DNA from: Halococcus hamelinensis 100A6
Lineage (GTDB): Archaea > Halobacteriota > Halobacteria > Halobacteriales > Halococcaceae
Length of the DNA stretch: 64,000 nucleotides
Reading direction: 5' to 3'
Assembly (NCBI RefSeq): GCF_000336675.1
Contig: NZ_AOMB01000009.1
Span: forward strand, 1,572-65,571
Made by a program: the position numbers and the translations under genes. This document shows positions 8,645-16,732 of the stretch, one piece after another; position 1 is the first letter of the stretch; each line of letters begins with the position of its first letter. The notes under the pieces are model-generated. The model was given only the letters and a program-made list of their open reading frames with translations, did not search any database and was not told the DNA's origin.

Positions 8645-9718
8645 CTACACGGGGTCCGGCGTGGTCGGAAAGCGCGACTCCACGACCGCGAACGCCAGCG
8701 TGCTCACGAGCCCGAGGAGCGTGCCGGCGGTGAGCGCGAGCGCCGTGTACGACAGCCCGACCTCGCCGAGCAGGAAGCCACTCACGGCGTGGAGAACGGC
8801 CGCGATGGCGGCGACGTAGACCGGCGCGTTGAGGTAGCGCCACCGGAACCGCTCGGCGAGGTAGGTGTCCGTGATCCGGCCGAGGCTGCTGGTGACGCCC
8901 GCCGCGGCGACCCACGGTACCGACCCCACGGTGAACGCCGCGAGGACCTCGACCGCGTTGACGGTGGTGTGGGCATCGAGCGCACCCAGCCCGCGAACCA
9001 CGCCGACCGCGACCAGCGCGACCGCCACCACGGTCGTGATCACCATCACGCGACCGGCGTAGAGCCCGCGCCGTGCCCGCGCGACGCCCTCGTCGATGAC
9101 GCGTTCGAGGCCAAGCCCACGAAAGAGGACGTAGAGACCCAACAGTGCGGAGAGGACCCCGAAGACCGCCGCGCCGGGGACGCCGAGCTGGGCGGCGGTC
9201 TCGGCGAGCGGGTAGATCAACAGGAGGATCCCGAGCGGGACGAGGATCGTCCCGCGCGTCTCGGGGTCGTCGAGGACCTGTTTCATCGTGTAGTACATCG
9301 ATTCGAGGTTCTGGGCCTGCCGGACCACCACGCGCCGGACGCCGTCGATCGGCAGCCGCGAGCGGATCACGGGGATCACCGACTCGTCCTGGGCCCCGTC
9401 GGTGACGACCACCGCGCGGATCTCCTCGCCCGTGGCGAGCCCCGCGAGGATCTGGTCGATCTCGTTGCCGACCTTTCGGTTGGCGGCCACCCCGCCGCTC
9501 TCGACGCCCGTGACCGCGGCGACCTCGACCTGCTCGTCGGTGATCTCGTCGTGGATGTGGAGCCCCTCGAAGAGGACGTTCGAATCGGAGTCCTCGGGGT
9601 CCGTGGTAGCGAGCGCGACCGCGGCGTGCTCGACCCGGTCGCGACCCACGACGGGGGTCTCGACGCCGGCCTTCCGCCCGAGGTCGTCGTCGAGGTCGAT
9701 ACACAGCACGAGCAGCAT
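8645..9718 (-). CDS. DUF373 family membrane protein
   Basis: The 357-residue protein has a soluble N-terminal domain opening MLLVLCIDLDDDLGRK. It contains GVESGGVAANRKVGNEID and AVVVTDGAQDE. Six or so transmembrane helices follow from about residue 160. This arrangement is the archaeal DUF373 family, whose function is unknown. The conserved acidic first strand suggests a metal or nucleotide site. The 250 bp between it and rnz contain no gene that I can see. Confidence 0.9.
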   Translation of the reverse strand: MLLVLCIDLDDDLGRKAGVETPVVGRDRVEHAAVALATTDPEDSDSNVLFEGLHIHDEITDEQVEVAAVTGVESGGVAANRKVGNEIDQILAGLATGEEIRAVVVTDGAQDESVIPVIRSRLPIDGVRRVVVRQAQNLESMYYTMKQVLDDPETRGTILVPLGILLLIYPLAETAAQLGVPGAAVFGVLSALLGLYVLFRGLGLERVIDEGVARARRGLYAGRVMVITTVVAVALVAVGVVRGLGALDAHTTVNAVEVLAAFTVGSVPWVAAAGVTSSLGRITDTYLAERFRWRYLNAPVYVAAIAAVLHAVSGFLLGEVGLSYTALALTAGTLLGLVSTLAFAVVESRFPTTPDPV

Positions 9719-9823
9719 TGGACGACGGTAGGCGAGTAGCTCTTATGTGCCTTTGGGGGTCGTTGGCGGTCGAGACGCGTTTCAGACGGTTTTTGAGGCT
9801 CGGACGAGTAGGAGGGACAGACA

Positions 9824-10816
9824 ATGATCTCGAAGGGCTGTGAACAGTGCGCCAAGGGGGGCAAGATGGTGCTGTTCGTCTACGGCTACTGCGACCAGCG
9901 TGACTGCTTTTACTGCCCGCTCGGCGAGAACAGGAAGAACGTCACCCAGACCTACGCCAACGAGCGCAAAGTCGAGTCCGACGCCGACGTCCTCGAAGAA
10001 GCCCACAAGATGGACGCGCTCGGGACGTCTATTACTGGTGGCGAACCCCAGGAGGCGATGGAGAAGACCTGTCGCTACCTCCGCCTCCTGAAAGAGGAGT
10101 TCGGCGAGGACCACCACACCCACCTCTACACCGGGATCACGGGCGGTCGCGAGAACATGCGCCGTCTCTCGGAAGCGGGCCTCGACGAGATACGCTTCCA
10201 CCCACCGTTCGAGCAGTGGGGCGATCTTCACGGAACGGAGTGGGAGGACATCCTCTACATCGCCCGTGAGGAGGGCCTGACGCCCGCGTTCGAGATCCCC
10301 GGCATCCGCGCCGAACAGGAGTTCATCGACTTCCTCGACGAGGGCGCGGCCGACTTCTGCAACATCAACGAGTTCGAGATGAGCGACGGGAACTACCGGC
10401 GAATGCAGGAGCAGGGCTTCGAACTCCGCGAGGGTCACATGAGCGCCGTCGAGGGGAGCCACGACATCCTCGAAGCGATGGGCGACCACGAGAAGGTCTA
10501 CTTCTGCACCTCCGTCTTCAAGGACGCCGCCCAGCACCGCAATCGCCTGAAACGGATGGCGAAGACCATCCGCCGGGAGTTCGACGAGGTCACCGACGAC
10601 GGCACGCTCGTCTACGGCAAGGCCTGGGAGACCAGCGAACAACTCGCCGCCCTCGGCGTTTCGGAGGAGTTCTACAGCGAGAAATCCGACCACGTCGAAC
10701 TCGCGTGGTGGCTCCTAGAGGAGATGGTCGAGGACGGCGAGGTCGGCAAGGGCGAGATCGTCGAGCAGTATCCCACTGCCGATGGAACCGTGGTCGAACG
10801 GACGCCCCTCGCGTAG
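9824..10816 (+). CDS. Radical SAM protein with CX4CX2C cluster motif
   Basis: The 330-residue protein has a cluster motif YCDQRDCFYCPLGE with cysteines at 23, 28 and 31, that is CX4CX2C rather than the usual CX3CX2C. ITGGEPQEAM matches the glycine-rich SAM-binding GGE motif. An extra CEQC pair (C6, C9) precedes the motif. The rest reads as a partial TIM barrel (LDEIRFHPPFEQWG, AFEIPG, FCNINEFEMS). It resembles archaeal radical SAM proteins of COG2108 type. The substrate is unknown and no clear partner gene lies beside it. Confidence 0.88.
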   Translation: MISKGCEQCAKGGKMVLFVYGYCDQRDCFYCPLGENRKNVTQTYANERKVESDADVLEEAHKMDALGTSITGGEPQEAMEKTCRYLRLLKEEFGEDHHTHLYTGITGGRENMRRLSEAGLDEIRFHPPFEQWGDLHGTEWEDILYIAREEGLTPAFEIPGIRAEQEFIDFLDEGAADFCNINEFEMSDGNYRRMQEQGFELREGHMSAVEGSHDILEAMGDHEKVYFCTSVFKDAAQHRNRLKRMAKTIRREFDEVTDDGTLVYGKAWETSEQLAALGVSEEFYSEKSDHVELAWWLLEEMVEDGEVGKGEIVEQYPTADGTVVERTPLA

Positions 10817-10901
10817 TGGGTCTGAGTGAGTATCGACGCTACTGTGTGTTGTCTACGGCGAGAAGCACAACTCGTCGAGCCGAAGCAGCGTAAATCGTAC
10901 T

Positions 10902-11009
10902 TCAGTCGTCGCCTTCGCTGTTCTCGCGGCGGAAGAGCTTCGTGAACAGGGCGGGCGTTTGTTTACTCCGCTGCCCGTATCGTTCCAGTTCCTCCTTGCT
11001 CTTTGCCAT
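10902..11009 (-). CDS. Possible 35-residue small protein
   Basis: An ATG at 11009 opens a 35-codon frame starting MAKSKEELERYGQRSK and ending FRRENSEGDD. It is charged, with no membrane segment. It lies 28 bp downstream of the membrane protein gene 11038-11535 on the same strand. Base composition is lower in GC than the flanks. Coding status is uncertain because of its size. Confidence 0.4.
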   Translation of the reverse strand: MAKSKEELERYGQRSKQTPALFTKLFRRENSEGDD

Positions 11010-11037
11010 GCTCGTCTGGTAGCCGGAGCTACACCTA

Positions 11038-11535
11038 CTAAATGACTGCGGATAGTGCAACGAAAACGACACCGATGAAGAGAGACGCCTGAGCGACGGT
11101 CAGTGAAGCACCGTTGAACTCGATGTCGTCCGCGTTCTCGTCGACGAATCCAGCGAGAAATTCGGGCAGGTCCTTCTCCCATGTATCGCTTCGAGCGAAC
11201 TCGTCCGCGATTAACTCATCGATATACTCCTGATTCAGCCCGAGATACGGATCGGTTTCGTTGTACGTGAAGATTCCCGCCCCCAACGAGGCGGTCAGGG
11301 CGAAGCCTCCAATGATCCTCGTGACCGGCTCAAAGGTGAAATCGGAGAGTCGGGCGGCTGAAACGAATACGCCAAGGAGTATCGTCGTTATCCTTACGTT
11401 CTCGATGGCTTTGTTGTCTATCTGGGTGAGGGCCGCCTGTTGTGCACCCAGTGCTGCACGTGTCTCCTGATAGGCGATTTGCCGACGCTTGCTCGACCAC
11501 CCCGACTCCGGAGAACCGTTTTCGCCGTTCCCCAT
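11038..11535 (-). CDS. Haloarchaeal membrane protein of unknown function
   Basis: The 165-residue protein has a hydrophilic N-terminus with a helical stretch (TRAALGAQQAALTQIDNKAIEN). Two transmembrane helices follow at about residues 48-61 and 73-91, then an acidic soluble region (EYIDELIADEFARSD, FLAGFVDENADD) and a last helix at 147-165. GC is visibly below its neighbours, suggesting an accessory gene. The helix-helix-soluble-helix layout recalls small membrane effectors. I do not recognise the family and assign no function. Confidence 0.75.
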   Translation of the reverse strand: MGNGENGSPESGWSSKRRQIAYQETRAALGAQQAALTQIDNKAIENVRITTILLGVFVSAARLSDFTFEPVTRIIGGFALTASLGAGIFTYNETDPYLGLNQEYIDELIADEFARSDTWEKDLPEFLAGFVDENADDIEFNGASLTVAQASLFIGVVFVALSAVI

Positions 11536-11625
11536 CAGTCCGGTTCGATATCTGAATCTACTAGCTAAGGAAGTTATCCTTAGAACGATAGAAGGCGAAA
11601 CAATACCTCACTGACTGCGACCACC

Positions 11626-12882
11626 ATGTTCATACGATGCTCGAACGGATCCGGACGAATGCAGGCGTCCCCAGGATCGCTCAAACGCCGGCTCGCGACG
11701 ACCGGCGGGGGGCTCCGCGGCGACGGCCGCGGCTGGATGCTCGCCGTGGTCGCCGCCGGCTGGTTTCTGATCCTCGGCGGTCGGTATCTCTTCCCCGAGA
11801 TCCTCCCCCACATCCGCGCATACTTCGGCGTCAGCAACGCCACGGCGGGCCTCGCGATCACGGTCGTCTGGGCGGCCTACGCGCTGATGCAGTTCCCCGC
11901 CGGGGCCTCGGCGGACCACTTCGGCGAGCGCACGCTGCTCGCGACCTCCCTCGTGCTTTCGGCGGGTGCGGTCGTCGCGGTGAGCCTCGCGCCCACCTTC
12001 GGGCTGTTCGTCCTCGGCTGTGCGCTCTTCGGTCTCGGGACGGGGCTCTACGGGCCGGCGCGCGGGATGGTCCTCTCGGACGTCTTCGGCGACCGTGACG
12101 GCACCGCAATCGGTGCGACGCTGGCCGCCGGGAGCGCCGGGTCGGCGGCGATCCCGCTCGTCGCGAACGCGCTCGTCGGCCCGCTCTCGTGGCAGACCAC
12201 CGTCGCGCTCCTCGCGGTGCCCTTCCTCCTCGTCGCGGCCGGGATCTATCGGGCGGTGCCACGGCGGACCCCGACCGACCCGCCGCCGCGCCCGTCGGTC
12301 CGTGGGGTCGCCTGCTCGCTCGCCACCGCCGTCTCGCGCCGTTCCGCGACGGCCGTCGTCGCCGCGACCCTGTTGTTGTTCGTCGTACAGGGACTCTCGT
12401 CGTTCCTCCCGACCTACCTGATCTCGGTGAAGGAGCTCTCGGGCGGGGCCGCGGCCGGCCTGTTCGCGCTCTTTTTCCTCTCCGGCGCGCTCGCCCAGTC
12501 GATAGCGGGCAACGCCGCCGACCGCCTCGGCGACCGGACGGTGTTGCTCGCGCTCGCCGCCTTCGGCGTGGTGCCGCTCGCCGTGCTCCCGTTCGTCGAG
12601 GGCCTCGTTCCCCTCGCCGTCGTCACGATACTCCTGGGAACGCGGCTCGGCCTCGATCCGGTCAGCAACGCCTACATCATCGCCGTGATGCCGCCCGCGG
12701 TCCGCGGGATGGCGTGGGGGTTCTTCCGGACGCTGTTCTTCTTTCTCGCGGCGACCGGGTCGACGGTCGTGGGACTGTTCTTCGACTACGGCCTCCGCGA
12801 CGAGGTGTTCTTCGTGCTCGCCGGCATCACCGCGCTCGGGGCCGCGTGTTACGTCTACCTCCCGGCTCGTGACGCCGTCTGA
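11626..12882 (+). CDS. MFS transporter
   Basis: The 418-residue protein has twelve predicted membrane segments in two halves. The MFS loop 2-3 signature is visible as ADHFGERTLL, with its counterpart ADRLGDRTVLL after the central loop. The central loop (PRRTPTDPPPRP) is short. The substrate cannot be predicted. The start could be the ATG at 11659 instead of 11626; the first residues are not conserved-looking. The gene stands alone, with 49 bp to the convergent pdxS. Confidence 0.88.
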   Translation: MFIRCSNGSGRMQASPGSLKRRLATTGGGLRGDGRGWMLAVVAAGWFLILGGRYLFPEILPHIRAYFGVSNATAGLAITVVWAAYALMQFPAGASADHFGERTLLATSLVLSAGAVVAVSLAPTFGLFVLGCALFGLGTGLYGPARGMVLSDVFGDRDGTAIGATLAAGSAGSAAIPLVANALVGPLSWQTTVALLAVPFLLVAAGIYRAVPRRTPTDPPPRPSVRGVACSLATAVSRRSATAVVAATLLLFVVQGLSSFLPTYLISVKELSGGAAAGLFALFFLSGALAQSIAGNAADRLGDRTVLLALAAFGVVPLAVLPFVEGLVPLAVVTILLGTRLGLDPVSNAYIIAVMPPAVRGMAWGFFRTLFFFLAATGSTVVGLFFDYGLRDEVFFVLAGITALGAACYVYLPARDAV

Positions 12883-12930
12883 AGGGTGAGGAAAGCGGAG
12901 AACAGAACGTAGGATTCGTACCGAACGCGG

Positions 12931-13839
12931 TCAGACGCCGCGGCCCTGCAGCATCTCCTCCTCGGGGAGGTCGGCGTTCGCGTCGCCCTTCATTCCCTTT
13001 CCGGTGCTGGTCGCGATCCGGGCGAGCGTCTCGGGGTCGTCCCAGGCGTTCGTGGCCTCGACGATGGCCTCGCCCATCGCCTCGGGGTTCTCGGCCCCGA
13101 AGATACCGGAGCCGACGAAGATCCCGTCGCAGTCGTGGTGCATCATCAACGCGGCGTCGGCGGGGGTCGCGATACCGCCGGCGGCGAAGTTCACGACGGG
13201 CAGGCGGCCCGCCTCGGCGGTCTCGTGAACGAGGTCGGCGGGGGCTTCGATCTCGCGGGCGTAGGCCTCGCGTTCCTCGTGGCTCATCCCTTCGAGCTTG
13301 CGGATCGCGCCCTTGATCGTGCGCTGGTGGTAGACGGCCTGGTTCACGTCGCCGGTGCCGGCCTCGCCTTTGGTTCGGATCATCGCTGCGCCCTCGCCGA
13401 TCCGTCGGAGGGCTTCGCCGAGGTCGCGCGCGCCACAGACGAACGGCGCGGTGAAGTCGCGCTTGTCGATGTGGTAGTCGTCGTCGGCGGGCGTCAGCAC
13501 TTCAGATTCGTCGATCATGTCCACGCCCACGGCTTCGAGGATCTGGGCTTCCTTCGTGTGGCCGATCCTGGATTTCCCCATCACCGGGATCGAGACCTCC
13601 TCGATGATCTCGGCGATGTCGGCGGGGTCGGCCATCCGGGCGACGCCGCCGCGCTTTCGGATGTCGGCGGGGACGGCTTCGAGCGCCATCACGGCCACCG
13701 CGCCGGCGTCCTCGGCGATCCGCGCCTGTTCGGCGTTCACCACGTCCATAATGACGCCGCCCTGCTGCATCCGTGCGAACCCGCGCTTGACGAGGTCGGT
13801 ACCGCGCTTCAACTCCTCCAGATCGGTTCCGTCGGCCAT
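12931..13839 (-). CDS. pdxS: Pyridoxal 5'-phosphate synthase subunit PdxS
   Basis: The start at 13839 gives [14 protein letters not shown] and 302 residues. PdxS makes PLP from ribose 5-phosphate, glyceraldehyde 3-phosphate and ammonia from PdxT. Near-invariant blocks include [42 protein letters not shown] and [16 protein letters not shown]. The catalytic lysines are in VMGKSRIGH and in IRTKGE. No pdxT is next to it in this window. Confidence 0.97.
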   Translation of the reverse strand: MADGTDLEELKRGTDLVKRGFARMQQGGVIMDVVNAEQARIAEDAGAVAVMALEAVPADIRKRGGVARMADPADIAEIIEEVSIPVMGKSRIGHTKEAQILEAVGVDMIDESEVLTPADDDYHIDKRDFTAPFVCGARDLGEALRRIGEGAAMIRTKGEAGTGDVNQAVYHQRTIKGAIRKLEGMSHEEREAYAREIEAPADLVHETAEAGRLPVVNFAAGGIATPADAALMMHHDCDGIFVGSGIFGAENPEAMGEAIVEATNAWDDPETLARIATSTGKGMKGDANADLPEEEMLQGRGV

Positions 13840-13938
13840 GGTGGGTCTACCGTCCGGATTCACTTAACGCTCGTCTTCGGCGAGACAGGGGATACCACGA
13901 CCGCTATCGTTTTGCCACGCCCGCTCGACCCCCGCACA

Positions 13939-14664
13939 ATGGCCGGAGAAGGCGGCGTCGGCGCGCTGGCTCGGTTCCTCGACGGGTCGATACCCGACCG
14001 CGAGGCGCTGCCGTGGTACGTCGCGCCGGTCCCCGACGTGCTGGAGGACCTCGGGCTTCGGCTCGCGTGGCTCATCGTCGCCGTCAACCTCGCGGGCACC
14101 GCCTTCGGCTTCTGGTACTACCGGTTCCAGTTCGCGTTCGAACCGGTCGTCGCGTGGCCGGTGGTGCCCGACAGCCCCATGGCGACCCTGTTCATCGCGC
14201 TCTCGATCGCCTCGTGGAAGCTCGGGCGGTCGCGGGAGTGGCTCAACATGCTCGCCTTCTTCGGCTGTCTCCAGCTCGGCTTCTGGACGCCGTTCACCCT
14301 CCTCGCGTTCCACGACGCCTTCCTCGCGAGCACCCCGCTCTGGCTCTACTGCTTCCTCTTCTTCAGCCACCTCGCGATGACCGTCGAGGGGTTCGTGATC
14401 CACCGCTACAGCGACTTCCCCGTGTGGGCGGTCGCGCTCGCGCTGGTCTGGTACGGCTTCAACGACGTCGTGGACTACTTCGTCCCGATCGTCGGGACGA
14501 CCCATCACACACAGCTCCCGGGCCAGTACGTCGTCGACGGCGTCATCCAGCACGTCTGGTCGATCCACCGGGTCGCCGCCGCGGGCGCGGTGGTTCTGAC
14601 CATGGTGATCACGTTCCTGGCGCTCACGACCCGGATCGAGAAACTCAAACGCGCCGATAGCTGA
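13939..14664 (+). CDS. DUF1405 family membrane protein
   Basis: The ATG at 13939 opens a 241-residue protein with about seven transmembrane helices and conserved-looking PWYVAPVPD and VWSIHRVAAAG segments. It matches the DUF1405 family of haloarchaea and bacilli, which has no established function. It lies divergent from pdxS, with 99 bp between the two starts. It ends 43 bp before the Orc1-like gene on the same strand. Confidence 0.82.
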   Translation: MAGEGGVGALARFLDGSIPDREALPWYVAPVPDVLEDLGLRLAWLIVAVNLAGTAFGFWYYRFQFAFEPVVAWPVVPDSPMATLFIALSIASWKLGRSREWLNMLAFFGCLQLGFWTPFTLLAFHDAFLASTPLWLYCFLFFSHLAMTVEGFVIHRYSDFPVWAVALALVWYGFNDVVDYFVPIVGTTHHTQLPGQYVVDGVIQHVWSIHRVAAAGAVVLTMVITFLALTTRIEKLKRADS

Positions 14665-14707
14665 GGTCGCCGAAGGGTTGAAGCCGTCCGCGAGCGTGGT
14701 GAAAGTG

Positions 14708-15826
14708 ATGGCGGACGATGGGATGCTCTCGTGGGACGAGTCGGTCTTCCGTGACGAACACGTCTTCGAGGTCGACTACCTCCCCGAGACCTTCCATCAC
14801 CGCGAGAACCAACTCGATGGGCTCCAGTACGCCCTCCGGCCCGCGGTCCGCGGCTCGCGCCCGCTCAACGCGATGGTTCGCGGCCCGCCGGGGACGGGAA
14901 AGACCACCGCGATCCAGAAACTCTTCGCCGAGCTCGACGGCCGGCGCGGCGTTCGGACGGTGCGGGTCAACTGCCAGGTCGATTCGACCCGGTACGCAGT
15001 GTTTTCTAGGATCTTCGAGGCGATCTTCGAGTACGAACCGCCGGCGAGCGGGATCTCCTTCAAGAGCCTCTTCGAGCAGATAACCGACCACCTCACCGAC
15101 GAGGACGAGGTTCTCACCGTCTGTCTCGACGACGTGAACTACCTCTTCTACGAAGGAGAAGCCTCGGAGACTCTCTATTCACTCCTCAGAGCCCACGAGA
15201 CCCACGCCGGCGCGAAGGTCGGCGTCCTGCTGGTCTCCTCGGACCTCGACCTCGACGTGGTGGCCGAACTCGACAGTCGGGTCCAGAGCGTCTTCCGGCC
15301 CGAGGAGGTGTTCTTTCCGGCCTACGGCGAGAGCGAGGTGGTCGATATCCTCGACGAACGGGTCCGGCGCGGCTTCCGTGAGGGGGTGGTGGGACCCACG
15401 GTGCTGGATCGGGTCGCCGAACTCACCGCCGGCACGGGTGACCTCCGGGTCGGGATCGACCTCCTCCGGCGTGCCGGCCTCCACGCCGAGGGTCGCGCGA
15501 GCGAGCGTGTCGAGGCCGAAGACGTCGAGACCGCCTACGAGAAGTCACGCCACGTCCACCTCTCGCGGCGGGTCCGCGGGCTCACCGACTCCGAGCGCGC
15601 GCTGCTCCGCGTCGTCGCCGAGTACGACGGCGACCGCGCGGGCGACGTCTACGAGGCGTTCCACGACGAGACCGACCTCGGCTACACCCGCTACTCGGAG
15701 ATCGTCAACAAGCTCGACCGGGTGGGCCTCATCGAGGCCACCTACACCACCGTCGAGGGTCGTGGCCGCTCGCGCGAACTCTCGCTGGCCTACGACGCCG
15801 ACGCGGTTCGTGACCGGCTGGACTAG
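14708..15826 (+). CDS. Orc1/Cdc6-family AAA+ ATPase
   Basis: From the ATG at 14708 (MADDGMLSWDES) the protein has 372 residues. Walker A is GPPGTGKT (59-66). The Walker B region is VCLDDVNYL, with a second Asp where many paralogues have Glu. A sensor-1 strand (LLVSSDLDL) and a C-terminal winged-helix region (SERALLRVVAEYDG) follow. Haloarchaea carry many Orc1/Cdc6 paralogues and only some work at an origin. No origin-like spacer is next to this one. Its stop codon shares CTAG with that of tatC. Confidence 0.9.
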   Translation: MADDGMLSWDESVFRDEHVFEVDYLPETFHHRENQLDGLQYALRPAVRGSRPLNAMVRGPPGTGKTTAIQKLFAELDGRRGVRTVRVNCQVDSTRYAVFSRIFEAIFEYEPPASGISFKSLFEQITDHLTDEDEVLTVCLDDVNYLFYEGEASETLYSLLRAHETHAGAKVGVLLVSSDLDLDVVAELDSRVQSVFRPEEVFFPAYGESEVVDILDERVRRGFREGVVGPTVLDRVAELTAGTGDLRVGIDLLRRAGLHAEGRASERVEAEDVETAYEKSRHVHLSRRVRGLTDSERALLRVVAEYDGDRAGDVYEAFHDETDLGYTRYSEIVNKLDRVGLIEATYTTVEGRGRSRELSLAYDADAVRDRLD

Positions 15827-16629
15827 TCCGAGCCGGTCCACCGGAGTAAGAGCAGGGTCCCCTCGAACAGCGTGATCATCGTCGCGGCGACGATGATCGG
15901 GGCCATCCCGGTCGGGTCGGGGCTGAAGAGGAAGGCGATCCCGATGAACGTCCCCCAGAAGTAGAGCCGCTTGTTCGCGAGCCAGGCTCGCGTCGTGATC
16001 CCCATCATGATCGCGAGCATCACGAACAGCGGGATCTGGAAGACGAGCGCGAAAAAGCCCATCAGCAGCGTCATCAATCCGAAGGTCTCGGTGAGGCCGA
16101 ACGCGATGTTCGCGGCGGCCTCGGAGTAACTCAGGAAGTAGGTGAAGATAACGGGCAAGACGACCAGGAAGGCGAACCCCACGCCGACGACCGCGAGCAC
16201 GAGGCTGGTCGGGACCGCGGCGATGTAGTAGCGGCGCTCGCGGGGGTAGAGCCCGGGGCGCATGAAGGCGTAGGTCTCGTAGACGAAGAGGGGCAGCGCC
16301 ACCACGAAGCCCGCGAGGGTCGAGACCTTGAGCCGGGCGAGGATCAGCCCGAGCGGATCGTAGACCCGGGGACACGCCGCGACGTCGGCGGGCGCGTCCG
16401 GACAGAGCTGGGCCGAGCCGGGCAGCAGGGAGTACCAGATGAAGTTGATGAGGTCGTCGGCCACGAGGAAGACGACCCCGGAGACCAGCGCCATCGCCAC
16501 GAGCACCACCCCCAGCCGCTTTATCATCTCCTCGATGTGGTCGGCGAGCGGCATCTCGGCGTCGTCGAGCGGCGCGTTCGCCTCGCTCGATTCGTTCGTG
16601 ACGCCCCCTGTCCCCGTCGATTCCGCCAT
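15823..16629 (-). CDS. tatC: Sec-independent translocase TatC (single, TatCo-type)
   Basis: The 268-residue protein has six transmembrane helices. The conserved TatC segments are PLADHIEEMIKRL before helix 1, VYDPLGLILARLKVS in the first extracytoplasmic loop region, PLFVYETYAFMRPGLYPRERR and AFLFSPDPTGMAP. It binds twin-arginine signal peptides in the membrane. It lies head to head with the double TatC gene, as known in other haloarchaea. Export of folded proteins by Tat is dominant in this group. Confidence 0.96.
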   Translation of the reverse strand: MAESTGTGGVTNESSEANAPLDDAEMPLADHIEEMIKRLGVVLVAMALVSGVVFLVADDLINFIWYSLLPGSAQLCPDAPADVAACPRVYDPLGLILARLKVSTLAGFVVALPLFVYETYAFMRPGLYPRERRYYIAAVPTSLVLAVVGVGFAFLVVLPVIFTYFLSYSEAAANIAFGLTETFGLMTLLMGFFALVFQIPLFVMLAIMMGITTRAWLANKRLYFWGTFIGIAFLFSPDPTGMAPIIVAATMITLFEGTLLLLRWTGSD

Positions 16630-16732
16630 CGTATGGTCGATGGTCGCGTGGGGGTTGTAAGCCTTCTTCTCCGGTCGGGCCGGGAGACAAGATTGATAAC
16701 GACGAGTCGGCTATCCGCCTCGAAGGAGAGAG

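Noticed and set aside
14664-14708. Replication origin next to the Orc1-like gene
   Set aside because: The spacer is only 43 bp, with no repeated motif or AT-rich unwinding region.
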